Source: Gordonia jinhuaensis
GTDB lineage: Bacteria > Actinomycetota > Actinomycetes > Mycobacteriales > Mycobacteriaceae
Assembly (NCBI RefSeq): GCF_014639795.1
Contig: NZ_BMGC01000007.1
Coordinates: 62,001-126,000 of the forward strand
Reading direction: 5' to 3'
DNA length: 64,000 nucleotides
Part shown: positions 1 to 11,423 of the stretch, one piece after another
How the letters are laid out: every line of letters starts with the position of its first letter
Position numbering within the stretch: position 1 is the stretch's first letter
Translations under genes and position numbers: made by a program
Notes under the pieces: generated by a model
Told to the model about the DNA's origin: nothing
Database searches by the model: none
What the model saw: only the letters and a program-made list of their open reading frames with translations

Positions 1-6
1 CGATCC

Positions 7-1308
<1,302 letters not shown>

Positions 1309-1498
1309 TCACGCCGCTGTTGCGGCCCATCCGTCACGACACGTGCGCGGTTTCCGCGCCGTCGTGCCGTTCCTCGTCTTCTGCCGAAATGTCAGTGCTC
1401 AACCTCTGACCGCACCCGGCGGTCGTCGCCGTGCAGTCGTCGGGTCAAAGCCTAGACGCAACGCGTGCGAAGGTCTCCTCTGACGCGCAGCAGTGCCG

Positions 1499-2251
1499 TC
1501 AGTAGGCGACACCGATCGAATAGGCATTTGCGTGATCCCGCACATCCAGGACATAGGTGGTCGAGTTGTTGTAGACGAGAACCGCTTTCTGCCATCCGGC
1601 GGGCGTGCCGAGGTCGCCTCCCGAGATGCACAGGTACCGAGCAGCGCCCAGCGCGGCGTCGTCGATGTTGTCCGGGTCGGCGCGGCCGTCACCATTGCCG
1701 TCGGCACCGAATCTGACCCACGTCTCGGGGAGGAACTGAAAGGGCCCCATCGCCCTGGCGTACTCGCCGGTGGTGTGCGGATCGGTCCGTGAGTTGGGGA
1801 TGGTCCGGTTGCCGCCCGTGCCGTCGAGTTCGACGCCGCGGATGCGCGGGCGGACGTCGCCGACCGCCGAGATCGACGCCCCGTGGTAGGTGCCGTGTCT
1901 GCTCTCGACGCCGCCGATACCGGCCAATGTGGTCCACGCCAGCCGGCATCCGGGGTTGCGCTGGCGCTGCGTCTCCGCAGCCCGGCCGTAGGCAATCAAC
2001 GCACGTTGCCCGATGGCGGTGTCCTGCGCCACCGGCTGCGCCCACGCTCGCAGCGCCGCATCCGAACCCGCCCGGTCGGCGAGATCCAGAGCGGGTTGGG
2101 TGACCCCGGCCCCCGGCGGGATCCCCTCGGGGATCTTCGGGCGCTGCTGTGACGGCAGATCGATACAGCCCGCGCACATCACCGCGACCATCACCACCGC
2201 ACCGATGGCGATCACAGAGGAGACAAGGCGGTGGCGGTTCATCGCATCCAC
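1499..2251 (-). CDS. lpqU: LpqU-like lytic transglycosylase lipoprotein
   Basis: Probable exported lytic murein transglycosylase that cleaves peptidoglycan glycan strands. The N-terminus has a basic start, a hydrophobic stretch (SSVIAIGAVVMVAVMCAGC) and a Cys in a lipobox-like setting (CAG-C, imperfect because of Cys at -3). The mature part carries a transglycosylase-like core with GIGGVESRHGTYHG (Glu in the VESRHG catalytic position), MGPFQFLPETWVRFGADGNGDG and a C-terminal AARYLC...AVLVYNNSTTYV, which match the SLT domain of Rv1022/Rv1230c-type proteins. The start is GTG 2251 or ATG 2242. It sits just upstream of eno as in M. tuberculosis. The family call is firm; the symbol rests on synteny. 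Confidence 0.85.
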   Translation of the reverse strand: MDAMNRHRLVSSVIAIGAVVMVAVMCAGCIDLPSQQRPKIPEGIPPGAGVTQPALDLADRAGSDAALRAWAQPVAQDTAIGQRALIAYGRAAETQRQRNPGCRLAWTTLAGIGGVESRHGTYHGASISAVGDVRPRIRGVELDGTGGNRTIPNSRTDPHTTGEYARAMGPFQFLPETWVRFGADGNGDGRADPDNIDDAALGAARYLCISGGDLGTPAGWQKAVLVYNNSTTYVLDVRDHANAYSIGVAY

Positions 2252-2343
2252 TCATACCCGATGGGTCCGTCTGCCCGGTACGCCCGATTCGAACCCCGCT
2301 GCACCGACACAGGGTCGGTGGTCCCCGATGACAGACGCCGATA

Positions 2344-2375
2344 TTGTGCTCGCAGGATTGGAAAGCGTAACCTAA
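2344..2375 (+). promoter_or_regulatory. Probable efeUOB promoter overlapped by an IdeR/DtxR box
   Basis: TTGTGC (2344-2349), an 18-bp spacer and TAACCT (2368-2373) form a plausible sigma-A promoter. The 19-mer at 2357-2375 fits the IdeR/DtxR consensus TTAGGTTAGGCTAACCTAA at about 14 positions, with a perfect right half (TAACCTAA), and covers the -10. Iron-loaded IdeR bound here would block transcription of the iron-uptake operon starting at 2509. Seen by eye; no score was computed. Confidence 0.6.
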
Positions 2376-2508
2376 CCGTCGTTCAGTCGGCCGAGGCGAG
2401 GCTGGCCGGCGTCACGCATTCCGGTCACCGGGATCGAGGTGATCGACGGAGCGGACTCGCATCCAGACGTTCTGGGGAGCACCCGCCTCCTCCAGAGCAG
2501 GGAGTTCC

Positions 2509-4191
2509 ATGTTCGCCACCCTCGTGATCGGCCTGCGTGAAGGCCTCGAGGCCGCCCTGATCGTCGGCATCATCGCCGCCTTCCTCCGCAAACAGGGCCA
2601 TCAGAAGGCGCTGAAGTGGATGTGGGCCGGCGTGGTCGTGGCCGTCGTCATCTGCGTCGGTGTGGCGATCGCGCTCGAGGTCATCTCCTCGGAACTGCCC
2701 CAGCGCGCCCAGGAGGGACTCGAGACGGTCATCGGCGCCATCGCGATCGCGATGGTCACCTACATGATCGTCTGGATGCGCAACCACTCCCGCCATCTCA
2801 AACGCGAGATCGAGAGCGCCGCATCCGACGCGATGGTCTCCGGCTCGGCGATGGCGCTGGCAGGCATGGCATTCCTGGCCGTGCTGCGCGAGGGGCTGGA
2901 GACCTCGGTCTTTCTGGTCGCTGCCTTCAACGCCAGCCACAACGCGGTGCCCGCCACCATCGGCGCACTGCTGGGTATCGGGATCGCGGTGGTGCTGGGA
3001 TACGGCATCTACCGCGGCGGCGTGCGCATTAACCTCGCCAAGTTCTTCACGTTCACCGGCCTGCTTCTGGTACTCGTGGCGGCCGGTCTGACGATGACCG
3101 CGCTGCACACCGCGCACGAGGCCGGCTGGCTCAACGTCGGACAGCAGCAGGTCGTCGATCTCACCTGGCTGGTACGGCCGGGTTCGATCCAGGAGTCGCT
3201 GCTCACCGGTGTGCTGGGCATCCAGGCGCGACCGGTGCTCATCGAGGTCGTCGGCTGGGTGCTCTACATCGTGATCGTCGGCGCACTCGTGCTGTGGCCC
3301 CAGAGCAAGCCGCTGCCCCGCCGCTCGATGGCGGTCGCCGGTGCACTCGTGGGCGTCGGCGCGCTGATCGCGGCCACCGCGGTGTGGGCCACCGCCCCCT
3401 CCGAGCCCACCCCGACCCCGGCGGCGCTGCGGCTACCCGCGGCATCCGCGGCCACCGCCGACGGCATCCTCGCCGGCCACACCGTCACCGCCCCCGCGGA
3501 TGTGACCGTGCGCACCGACGATGGCGGCACGACACCGCCGACGATGAGTCTGACCGCGGCCGGGACCACCACCGAGCTCAAGAATCTCGTCGGACCCGAC
3601 GAGACCGATCTGTTCGGCGTCTCCGCGCACACCTGGACGACCCTCGCCTCACCCGACATCGACGTGACGGCCTTCGTCCGTGACGCGCCCACCACCGTGA
3701 CACTGGCTCAGATCATCGCCGGCAACGGTGGCCGCACCCCGGTGGGCCTGAACACGCAGACCTTCGGTGAGTCAGCTCCGGTGGTGTACGTGGCCTCGGC
3801 GACGGTGACCGCCGCCCTCGATCCCACCTTCGAGCATCCGATGCAGGCGAGCGTGAACTGGGTGCTCACGGCAACGGCCACACCGCGCTCGGGCTCGGCC
3901 GTCGTGCTCGGCAAGGTCGTGCGCGCGCAGAACATCCATCAGGCCGATGCGGCTCAGGCCGATGCGATCGTCGAGGACCAACAGCAACTCGACGCCCACC
4001 ACACCCGAGGGTTCTCGGTGCCGCTGACACTCACCGTCATCGGTGCAGTGCTGCTCGCGCTCGCCGTCTGCGTATGGCCGTGGCACCGGCGCGGCCATCG
4101 CGACGCCGACACCACCGCCCCCGGTGGATCCGACCACATCCCACTCACCGAAGACCAGCACACGCACGAAAAGAAGGAGATAACTCAATGA
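2509..4191 (+). CDS. efeU: FTR1-family iron permease EfeU with extra periplasmic domain
   Basis: Membrane permease of the EfeUOB iron uptake system. It has the two hallmark R-E-G-L-E motifs, one at residues 10-14 (LREGLEAALIVG) and one near residue 128 (LREGLETSVFL), within about seven hydrophobic segments over residues 1-300. Residues about 300-505 are a Thr/Ala/Asp-rich, presumably extracytoplasmic domain, followed by one more membrane helix (about 505-525, ending VWPWHRRGH) and a short His-rich cytosolic tail. E. coli EfeU is only about 276 residues, so the C-terminal half is an addition. The stop overlaps the efeO start (ATGA at 4188-4191). An IdeR-like box lies about 135 bp upstream. Start ATG 2509 has AGGGAG just upstream. 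Confidence 0.93.
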   Translation: MFATLVIGLREGLEAALIVGIIAAFLRKQGHQKALKWMWAGVVVAVVICVGVAIALEVISSELPQRAQEGLETVIGAIAIAMVTYMIVWMRNHSRHLKREIESAASDAMVSGSAMALAGMAFLAVLREGLETSVFLVAAFNASHNAVPATIGALLGIGIAVVLGYGIYRGGVRINLAKFFTFTGLLLVLVAAGLTMTALHTAHEAGWLNVGQQQVVDLTWLVRPGSIQESLLTGVLGIQARPVLIEVVGWVLYIVIVGALVLWPQSKPLPRRSMAVAGALVGVGALIAATAVWATAPSEPTPTPAALRLPAASAATADGILAGHTVTAPADVTVRTDDGGTTPPTMSLTAAGTTTELKNLVGPDETDLFGVSAHTWTTLASPDIDVTAFVRDAPTTVTLAQIIAGNGGRTPVGLNTQTFGESAPVVYVASATVTAALDPTFEHPMQASVNWVLTATATPRSGSAVVLGKVVRAQNIHQADAAQADAIVEDQQQLDAHHTRGFSVPLTLTVIGAVLLALAVCVWPWHRRGHRDADTTAPGGSDHIPLTEDQHTHEKKEITQ

Positions 4192-5387
4192 GGGCCGGCC
4201 CTATTCTCGCCGTCGGCGCCACCGTCATCACGATGGTGTCGCTCGCCGCCTGCTCGGACAGCAAAGACGACAGCAAGGACAGCAGTTCGAGTGCGACGAA
4301 GACCGTCAAGGTCGAGATGACCAATGACGGTTGCAAGGCGACCCCCGACAAGGTCGACGCCGGTCCCATCACGTTCTCGATCACCAATACCAACGCCGCC
4401 GCGGTCAGCGAGGTGGAGTTGATCAAGGACAACCGCATCCTCGCCGAGCGCGAGAACATCGCCCCGGGTATGGCCGCGGTCTCGTTCTCCCACAAGCTCG
4501 ACGGCGGCAGCTACGAGCTGTACTGCCCCGGAGCAAGTACCGAGAAGACCGCTTTCACCGTGACCGGCAAGGCGGCCGCGGCCACCGGAACTGTCGCCGA
4601 TCAGCTCAAGCAGGCAACGGTCGACTACAAGCAGTACGTGGTGACGCAGGTGAACAGCCTCGTCGACTACACCGGACAGCTCACCGCCGCCGTCGACTCC
4701 GGAAACCTCGCCTCCGCCCAGGATCTCTACCCCAAGACCCGCCCGTACTACGAGCGCATCGAGCCGGTCGCCGGTGCATTCTGCACCAACGGCGCCACCG
4801 ACTGCTCCGACAACGCCTCGGTCTCACTCGACTTCGCCATCGATGCCCGCCCCGCCGCGGTGGGCCCCACCGACAAGTGGACCGGCTTCCACGTGCTCGA
4901 GAAGGGTCTCTTCGAGGAGAAGTCGCTCACCGGGATGAAGCCGGTCGCCGACGAACTGCTCACCAACGTCAAACTGCTGCAGACCGTGGTGAACAAGCCC
5001 ACATTCGGCTTCTCCCCCGCCGACATCGTCAACGGTGCCGGTGATCTGCTCGACGAGGTGTCGACCACCAAACTCACCGGCGAGGAAGAGTTCTACTCCC
5101 ACATCGACGTACTCGACATGCAGGCCAACATCGAAGGCTCTGAACAGGCTTTCGCGATGGTCAAACCCGCTCTCTCCGAGATCGATTCGCAGCTCAGCGA
5201 CACCATCACCAAGGCATTCGCCAACGTCGACAACTACGTGGACTCACTGCGTGACCCCAACCAGCCGGGCGGGTTCAAGCTCTACACGGAGCTGACCGCG
5301 GAGGAGAAACGTCAGTTGGCATCCGCGGTGATCGCCGTCAAGGATCCGCTGGCCGAGGCCGGCGGCAAGGTCGCGGCCGCCAGCTAG
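4188..5387 (+). CDS. efeO: EfeO iron-binding lipoprotein (cupredoxin plus M75 domain)
   Basis: Extracytoplasmic iron-binding partner of EfeU. The 399-residue protein begins MRAGPILAVGA and has a lipobox ending LAAC at about residue 18, followed by a Ser/Asp/Lys-rich linker. An N-terminal cupredoxin-like domain (KTVKVEMTNDGC through YELYCPGA) is followed by an imelysin/M75 domain with the HVLEKGLFEE segment, the HxxE metal-binding motif of this family. Start ATG 4188 is set by the AAGGAG at 4174-4179 and the 4-bp overlap with efeU; the longer in-frame reading upstream is antisense noise. The family is EfeO/Algp7-like. Translational coupling with efeU and efeB supports a single transcript. Confidence 0.93.
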   Translation: MRAGPILAVGATVITMVSLAACSDSKDDSKDSSSSATKTVKVEMTNDGCKATPDKVDAGPITFSITNTNAAAVSEVELIKDNRILAERENIAPGMAAVSFSHKLDGGSYELYCPGASTEKTAFTVTGKAAAATGTVADQLKQATVDYKQYVVTQVNSLVDYTGQLTAAVDSGNLASAQDLYPKTRPYYERIEPVAGAFCTNGATDCSDNASVSLDFAIDARPAAVGPTDKWTGFHVLEKGLFEEKSLTGMKPVADELLTNVKLLQTVVNKPTFGFSPADIVNGAGDLLDEVSTTKLTGEEEFYSHIDVLDMQANIEGSEQAFAMVKPALSEIDSQLSDTITKAFANVDNYVDSLRDPNQPGGFKLYTELTAEEKRQLASAVIAVKDPLAEAGGKVAAAS

Positions 5388-5400
5388 ATTCGAGTATGTG

Positions 5401-6723
5401 ATGAGTGATGACAATTCCCCCGAGGTCTCGAACACACCGGGACAGGGGTCCGCACCGCAACGGCGCCGGGGTATCGGTCGGCGCGGATTCCTCACCGGTG
5501 CAGGCCTGGCCGGTGCCGGGCTGGTCGTCGGAGCGGCGGCCGGCGGCGCGACCGGCTATGTGGTGGGCAACGACGACACCACCGACGCCGGTGCGGCCAC
5601 CGAGCCCTTCTACGGTGACCACCAGTCCGGAATCGTCACTCCCCAACAGAATTCGATGGTGTTCGCGGCATTCGACGTCAACGACTCGGTGATCACCAGC
5701 CAGCTCCAGACGATGCTGGCACGGTGGGCGGCGGCGGCGAGTCTGCTGACCGTCGGCAAGCCGGTCGGGCCGGTGGAGACCCAGCCCGGGTCCCCACCGG
5801 CCGACACCGGCGAGGCCTTCGACCTGGGCCCGCACCGTTTGACGGTGACCGTGGGCTTCGGTGAATCACTGTTCGACGACCGCTTCGGTCTGGCCGACAA
5901 GAAGCCGGCGGCACTCGCGCCACTGGGCCAGCTCGCGGTGGACTCCTCCATCGACCCGACGATCAGCGGCGGGGATCTGTGCATTCAGGCGTGCTCGGAG
6001 GATCCGCAGGTCGCCTTTCACGCGGTGCGCAACCTCGCGCGCATCGGCCGAGGCGTGGTCACGCTGCGCTGGCTCCAGGAAGGTTTCGGTCGCGCGTCGG
6101 CGACCTCCACCTCGCAGGTGACTCCCCGAAACCTGATGGGATTCAAGGACGGAACCGCCAACATCAAGGCCGAGGATCCCGACATCGCCGACAAGTGGGT
6201 GTGGGTCGGCGACGAGAGCGACCAGGAGTGGATGAAGGGCGGCAGCTACCTGGTCGCCCGCAAGATCCGCATGCACATCGAGGCATGGGATTCCGACGAC
6301 ATCGTCGACCAGGAAGCCATCTTCGGTCGCAGCAAGGACTCCGGCGCCCCACTCTCGGGTGGTTCGGAGTTCACCGCGTTGAACTTCACCAAGAAGGGTC
6401 CAGACGGCAAGCCGCTGGTCGAACGCTTCTCCCATGTGCACCTGGCCCATCCCGACACCAACGGGGGTGTGCAGATCCTGCGGCGCGGCTACAACTACAC
6501 CGACGGGATCGACACGCGCACCGGAACTCTCGACGCAGGGCTGTTCTTCATCGCCTACCAGAAGAACGCGCACGAGCAGTTCGTGCGGATCCAGAACAAC
6601 CTGGCACAGGACCGGCTCAACGAGTACATCGCACCGATCTCGAGTTCACTGTTCGCCGTGCCGCCGGGTCTGACCGCGGTCGGCGACTGGTACGGCAAGA
6701 CGATGTTCGGCTACGTCGCCTGA
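5401..6723 (+). CDS. efeB: EfeB deferrochelatase / DyP-type heme peroxidase
   Basis: Third member of efeUOB: a Tat-exported dye-decolorizing-type heme peroxidase thought to oxidise ferrous iron or release iron from heme outside the membrane. A twin-arginine signal (GRRGFLTGAGLAGAG) lies near residues 25-45. The DyP signature GFKDGTAN (GxxDG) is near residue 246 and carries the distal Asp; the proximal His region HLAHPDTNGG and the catalytic Arg in ILRRGYNYTDG follow near residues 345-365. A GTG at 5398 adjoins the ATG chosen. The gap after efeO is 13 bp. The last 13 bp overlap the convergent mazG, so the two stop codons face each other without an intergenic terminator. Confidence 0.93.
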   Translation: MSDDNSPEVSNTPGQGSAPQRRRGIGRRGFLTGAGLAGAGLVVGAAAGGATGYVVGNDDTTDAGAATEPFYGDHQSGIVTPQQNSMVFAAFDVNDSVITSQLQTMLARWAAAASLLTVGKPVGPVETQPGSPPADTGEAFDLGPHRLTVTVGFGESLFDDRFGLADKKPAALAPLGQLAVDSSIDPTISGGDLCIQACSEDPQVAFHAVRNLARIGRGVVTLRWLQEGFGRASATSTSQVTPRNLMGFKDGTANIKAEDPDIADKWVWVGDESDQEWMKGGSYLVARKIRMHIEAWDSDDIVDQEAIFGRSKDSGAPLSGGSEFTALNFTKKGPDGKPLVERFSHVHLAHPDTNGGVQILRRGYNYTDGIDTRTGTLDAGLFFIAYQKNAHEQFVRIQNNLAQDRLNEYIAPISSSLFAVPPGLTAVGDWYGKTMFGYVA

Positions 6724-7478
6724 TCGTGGTCGCCCGAGCCGGGCTCGCCCAAGAAGCGTCTCCACTGGTCGGCGCTGCGCGGGGTGAGACCGGCTGCGCG
6801 GGCACGATCCTCGGCCGCACGCACGGTCTGCATGAACGCGAGCACCGCGCGCCGCAGATCGTCCTCGACACTGGCCTCACCGCCGACGACCGACACCGTT
6901 GTGACCGTCGACGGGATCGACCCGGCCGGAAAGCCTGCCGCATCGAGCCGCTCGACCACCTTCTGCGCCAGCGCCAGTGACGGCTGCGCGGTGGCGATCC
7001 CGTCGAGAACCGAATCCCGCTTCTTCTCGGCGGCCTTACGCTCCTCCCATTGGCGCAGCTGTGTCTCCAGATCGACGGGCCCGTCCAGCACACCGTGGGT
7101 GCGATCGGAGACCTTTGCGGTGAAAGCCCTGGCCACATCGTCGATGTCGAACGGGTGGTCGGGATGATCGGCAGCCACGCGGGCGTGAAACAGCACCTGC
7201 AGCAACAGATCGCCGAGTTCCTCGAGCAGATGCCGCTGGTCGCCGGAGTCCACGGCGTCGAGGAATTCGTAGGTCTCCTCCAGCAGGTACCGGCGCAGCG
7301 AGTCGTGGGTCTGCGTGCTCTCCCACGGCCCCTGCCGGCGGAGGCGATCCATCAACTCGACCGCGTCGAGCAACGCCTCACCCGAGCGCGCTCCCGCGCG
7401 GCGATCGGCCGTCTCGGGATCGGCCTGCTCGAGATCGGCAGGGTCAGGGCCGGAGCCGACCCCTCCGCTCTCGCTCAC
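6711..7478 (-). CDS. mazG: Nucleoside triphosphate pyrophosphohydrolase MazG
   Basis: All-alpha NTP-PPase that hydrolyses non-canonical NTPs to NMP plus PPi. The MazG metal-binding pattern is clear: [11 protein letters not shown] (EExxE) followed by [16 protein letters not shown] (ExxxD) near residues 70-105. A mycobacterial-type C-terminal extension follows ([18 protein letters not shown]). At 255 residues it is within the normal range. Its start overlaps the mfd stop by 4 bp (7475-7478), so it is probably co-transcribed and translationally coupled with mfd, the same order as in M. tuberculosis Rv1020-Rv1021. Residues 1-25 are acidic and poorly conserved in appearance. Confidence 0.93.
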   Translation of the reverse strand: MSESGGVGSGPDPADLEQADPETADRRAGARSGEALLDAVELMDRLRRQGPWESTQTHDSLRRYLLEETYEFLDAVDSGDQRHLLEELGDLLLQVLFHARVAADHPDHPFDIDDVARAFTAKVSDRTHGVLDGPVDLETQLRQWEERKAAEKKRDSVLDGIATAQPSLALAQKVVERLDAAGFPAGSIPSTVTTVSVVGGEASVEDDLRRAVLAFMQTVRAAEDRARAAGLTPRSADQWRRFLGEPGSGDHDQAT

Positions 7479-10400
7479 ACCGCTTCCTCGGCACCGGTGC
7501 GCACGCGCATGCTCACCGTCCCGGGGTTATCCCCGCGCGCCACCAGCAGCAGGTCGGCGACCACCTGGACCAGATCGACATCGCGGACACGCGCCGAACC
7601 CACACCACCCGTCCGCGGTATCGGCATGGTCACCACAGAGGTTGTCGCACGGTAATTCGACTGCGGGAACAGACGTTTCACACGCACCTGCTTGCTGTCG
7701 GCCAGATCGAGCGGCGCCACCTTGATCTGCGTCCCGGTGGCACCGATCTCGGTGACCCCCATTTCCCGCGCGAGCAGCCGCAGTTTGGCGATCGAGACCA
7801 GCCGCGACACCTCGTCGGGAATCGGCCCGTATCGGTCGATGAGTTCATCGACCACCGCGGTGAGTCCGGCGTCGTCGGTCGCGGAGGCGAGTTTGCGATA
7901 GGCCTCCAGCCGCAGGCGGTCGGAGTCGACGTACTCGGCAGGGATGTGCGCGTCGACGGGGAGGTCGATGTGGACCTCCTTGTTCTCCTCCACCGCAACG
8001 GGTTTGCCGTCTGCGGCCGCGCGGTAGGCCTCGACGGCCTCGCCGACCAGTCGCACATAGAGATCGAAACCCACCCCGGCGACATGGCCGGACTGCTCGG
8101 CACCGAGAACATTTCCCGCACCACGCAATTCGAGATCCTTGAGCGCGACCGCCATACCCGCACCGAGTTCGTTGTTCTGCGCGATCGTCGACAACCTGTC
8201 GTATGCAGTCTCCGAGAGCGGCTTGTCGGGACTGTAGAGCAGGTAGGCGTATCCGCGTTCGCGTGAACGTCCGACCCGTCCGCGCAGCTGATGCAACTGC
8301 GACAGGCCCAGCGCCTCGGCGCGATCGACGATCAGGGTGTTCGCGTTGGAGATGTCCAGACCGGTCTCGATGATCGTGGTGCACACCAGCACATCGAAGT
8401 CCCGGTTCCAGAAGCCCGAGACGGTGCGCTCGAGTTGATCCTCACCCATCTGGCCGTGCGCCACAGCGACGCGAGCCTCAGGCACCATCTCGGCGACCTC
8501 CTTGGCCACCTTGTCGATCGAGCTCACGCGGTTGTGCACGAAGAACACCTGCCCGTCGCGCAGGAGTTCGCGGCGGATCGCCGCGGCCACCTGTTTGGGC
8601 TGGTAGGGGCCCACATAGGTGAGCACCGGATGCCGCTCCTCCGGCGGGGTCAGGATCGTCGACATCTCGCGGATGCCGGCCATCGACATCTCCAGCGTGC
8701 GCGGGATCGGCGTGGCCGACATCGTGAGGACGTCGACGTGGGTGCGCAGCGATTTGATGTGTTCCTTGTGCTCGACACCGAATCGCTGTTCCTCGTCGAC
8801 GATCACGAGACCGAGGTCTTTCCAGCGCACCCCGGTCTGCAGCAACCGGTGGGTACCGATCACGATGTCGACACCGCCGGTGGCCATCTCGTCGATGGTC
8901 TGCTTCGACTCGCGCGCGTCGGTGAACCGCGACAGCCCCTTGATCCGTACCGGGAACCCGGCCATCCGCTCGGTGAACGTCTGCAGATGTTGTTGGGCGA
9001 GAATGGTCGTGGGGACCAACACCGCGACCTGTTTGCCGTCCTGCACCGCCTTGAACGCGGCGCGCACGGCGATCTCGGTCTTGCCGTAGCCGACGTCACC
9101 GACGACGACGCGATCCATCGGGACGGGCCGCTCCATGTCGCTCTTGACCTCACCGATGACGGTCATCTGATCGACCGTCTCGGTGAACCCGAAGGCGTCC
9201 TCCATCTCCCGCTGCCAGGGCGTATCCGGCGAGAAGGCGAAGCCCGGCGAGGCGTGGCGTGCGGCGTACAGCTGCACGAGTTCGCCGGCGATCTCGCGAA
9301 CGGCCTTGCGCGCCTTGCGTTTGGTGTTCTGCCAGTCCGATCCGCCGAGTTTGCTCAGCGCGGGCTGCTCGCCGCCGACGTATCGCGACAACTGGTCGAG
9401 AGCGTCCATCGGCACGAACAGCCGGTCGCCGGGCTGGCCGCGCTTGCTCGGCGCGTACTCGATGACGAGGTACTCGCGGCGGGCGCCGCCGACGGTGCGC
9501 TCGATCATCTCCACGAACCGACCGATGCCATGCTGGTCGTGGACCACCATGTCGCCGGCCTTCAGTGCCAGCGGATCGACCTGGTTGCGGCGTTTGGCTG
9601 GCAGCTTCTTGCCGTCTCGACTACCGGTGACGCGCGCACCGGTGAGATCGGGTTCGGTGACCACCACTAATCCGGCGTCGGGGGCGATGATTCCGTGGCG
9701 CAAAGTGCCGCACAGGATCGTCACCGCACCGCGCACGGGTTGTGACCCCGGTTCGCCGATGTGCACGGGTACCTCGGCCTCGCGCAGCCGCTCGGCCATC
9801 CGCTCGGCCGTACCCTTGCCCGCGACCACCAGCGCCACGCGGCCACCGGTGGACACGTGTGCGCGCAGTGAGGCGAAGGTCGTCGCCGCGGCGTCCTCGG
9901 CGCCGCGCGGCGCCGGCCCCGGTTCGAGGTCGAGATGGATCTCGTCGTCGTCGAGATCGTCGGGAACCCCTGCGGCCAGTGGACTCAGCGTCCACCAAGG
10001 CCGCCCGGAGGCCATCGTGGTGTCGCGGACCGCGTCGAGCGGGCGGTAGCTGCTCGCGGCCAGGTCGACACCGAGACTGCCGCCGTCGATCGGCGCATCA
10101 CCACCGAAACCCGCTGCGGCCCAGGATGCCTCGAGAAATTCCTCGCCGGTCTTGGTGAGATCGGCCGCGCGTGTGCGTACCTTCTCCGGGTCGAGCACCA
10201 GCACGTGACTGCCGTCCGGCAGCACCTCGGTGAGCAGTTGCATACGCCCGGGCACCAGCGCGGGGATGAGGGCCTCCATACCCTCCACCGGAATGCCCTG
10301 CGAGAGCTTGGTCAGCATCTCCGTGACCGGATCCGCGGGGGCGCGGCCGGACGCCAGTTCACCCGCACGTATACGCACATCCTCGTCGAGGATCAGCTCA

Positions 10401-11206
10401 CGGCCGGGATGGATGTGCACCACCGAGGTCTCCACCTCGGGGTGACTGCGCTGATCGGCGACCGAGAAGGCACGCATCTCGGCGATCTCGTCACCCCAGA
10501 AGTCCACGCGCACAGGATGATCCGCCGTTGTCGGGAAGACATCGAGGATGCCGCCGCGCACAGCGAACTCGCCGCGGCGTCCGACCATGTCCACACGTTC
10601 GTAGGCCATCTCGACCAGGCGCTCGGTGAGCTCGTCGAAATCGAGTTCCACTCCCTCGCGCAGCGTGATCGGTACCAGCGAGCCCAACCCGGGTGCCATC
10701 GGCTGCACCAGCGAGCGCACCGTGGTGACCACCACCGACAAGGGCGGACCGTACGTGGCATCGGCGGGATGTGAGAGCCGGTAGAGGACCTCCAACCGCG
10801 CCCCGACAGTGTCGGCGCTCGGTGACAGCCGCTCATGCGGAAGCGTCTCCCACGACGGGAACTGCGTCACCCGATCGCCGAGGATGTCGTGGAGTTCGGC
10901 GACGAGATCGTCGGCCTCACGGCCGTTGGCCGCGACGACCAGTATCGGCGCGGGTGCGGTGGACGAATCAGACTGGGACGAATCCGACTGGGCCGGATCA
11001 GACTGGGCCGGATCAGACTGGGCCGGATCAGCAGATGACGAGACGGATGAGGAAGCAGCGGCAGCGGCGAGTGCGGAGACCACGAACGCGCGAGACGCGT
11101 CCGGTCCGGTGATGTCAAGGGTCGGGCGGGTGAACCGCTCCCTCACCCCTGCGATCGACCGATCGTCGCACGCGATCTCGGCGAGACCGGACAGCGGAGC
11201 AGACAC
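7475..11206 (-). CDS. mfd: Transcription-repair coupling factor Mfd
   Basis: Large superfamily-2 ATPase that removes stalled RNA polymerase from DNA lesions and recruits UvrA. The 1243-residue protein has the UvrB-like N-terminal modules, an RNA-polymerase-interacting CarD-like domain ([14 protein letters not shown] near residue 555), the motor with Walker [10 protein letters not shown] and Walker B DEEQRFG, motif [15 protein letters not shown], the RecG-like TRG region ([12 protein letters not shown]), and the C-terminal UvrA-binding inhibitory domain. A Ser/Asp/Gln/Pro-rich in-frame 15-bp tandem repeat (10962-11036) sits near residues 57-82, in a part homologs do not share. mazG follows with a 4-bp overlap. 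Confidence 0.97.
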   Translation of the reverse strand: MSAPLSGLAEIACDDRSIAGVRERFTRPTLDITGPDASRAFVVSALAAAAASSSVSSSADPAQSDPAQSDPAQSDSSQSDSSTAPAPILVVAANGREADDLVAELHDILGDRVTQFPSWETLPHERLSPSADTVGARLEVLYRLSHPADATYGPPLSVVVTTVRSLVQPMAPGLGSLVPITLREGVELDFDELTERLVEMAYERVDMVGRRGEFAVRGGILDVFPTTADHPVRVDFWGDEIAEMRAFSVADQRSHPEVETSVVHIHPGRELILDEDVRIRAGELASGRAPADPVTEMLTKLSQGIPVEGMEALIPALVPGRMQLLTEVLPDGSHVLVLDPEKVRTRAADLTKTGEEFLEASWAAAGFGGDAPIDGGSLGVDLAASSYRPLDAVRDTTMASGRPWWTLSPLAAGVPDDLDDDEIHLDLEPGPAPRGAEDAAATTFASLRAHVSTGGRVALVVAGKGTAERMAERLREAEVPVHIGEPGSQPVRGAVTILCGTLRHGIIAPDAGLVVVTEPDLTGARVTGSRDGKKLPAKRRNQVDPLALKAGDMVVHDQHGIGRFVEMIERTVGGARREYLVIEYAPSKRGQPGDRLFVPMDALDQLSRYVGGEQPALSKLGGSDWQNTKRKARKAVREIAGELVQLYAARHASPGFAFSPDTPWQREMEDAFGFTETVDQMTVIGEVKSDMERPVPMDRVVVGDVGYGKTEIAVRAAFKAVQDGKQVAVLVPTTILAQQHLQTFTERMAGFPVRIKGLSRFTDARESKQTIDEMATGGVDIVIGTHRLLQTGVRWKDLGLVIVDEEQRFGVEHKEHIKSLRTHVDVLTMSATPIPRTLEMSMAGIREMSTILTPPEERHPVLTYVGPYQPKQVAAAIRRELLRDGQVFFVHNRVSSIDKVAKEVAEMVPEARVAVAHGQMGEDQLERTVSGFWNRDFDVLVCTTIIETGLDISNANTLIVDRAEALGLSQLHQLRGRVGRSRERGYAYLLYSPDKPLSETAYDRLSTIAQNNELGAGMAVALKDLELRGAGNVLGAEQSGHVAGVGFDLYVRLVGEAVEAYRAAADGKPVAVEENKEVHIDLPVDAHIPAEYVDSDRLRLEAYRKLASATDDAGLTAVVDELIDRYGPIPDEVSRLVSIAKLRLLAREMGVTEIGATGTQIKVAPLDLADSKQVRVKRLFPQSNYRATTSVVTMPIPRTGGVGSARVRDVDLVQVVADLLLVARGDNPGTVSMRVRTGAEEAV
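10962..11036. repeat. 15-bp tandem repeat, about five copies, inside mfd
   Basis: Five consecutive 15-mers: two of the type GACGAATCMGACTGG, two of GCCGGATCAGACTGG, and a degenerate fifth. On the mfd strand each unit encodes five residues of the type DPAQS or DSSQS. The period is a multiple of three, so copy-number change would keep the frame. Confidence 0.9.
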
Positions 11207-11329
11207 ACCCCGAGTCTATTCCGCGCATCGGAGTCGGCATACCGGTGGGCTGCTGCGCCCGCGGTGACCACACAGACGTGAGCGACAACGACGCGCCGGC
11301 TTCCTGTCACGCAGGCCACCGACGCCTGA

Positions 11330-11364
11330 TTCACACGTTTCACGGTTTGTCACCTCCTGTTCAT
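11330..11364 (+). promoter_or_regulatory. Direct repeats resembling a PHO box upstream of the phospholipase gene
   Basis: Four TTCAC-type units (TTCAC 11330, TTCAC 11339, GTCAC 11349, TTCAT 11360) are spaced 9-11 bp apart, about 60-90 bp before the start codon. Helical-turn-spaced GTTCAC-like repeats are the known binding pattern of actinobacterial PhoP/RegX3 phosphate regulators. Whether a phosphate regulator binds here is an inference from the spacing and the phosphoesterase gene that follows. Confidence 0.35.
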
Positions 11365-11423
11365 GGATCCGGCTTACCGTTGCCCGGTCGCACGTACGGT
11401 CACAGGAATTCAAGGAGTTCGAC

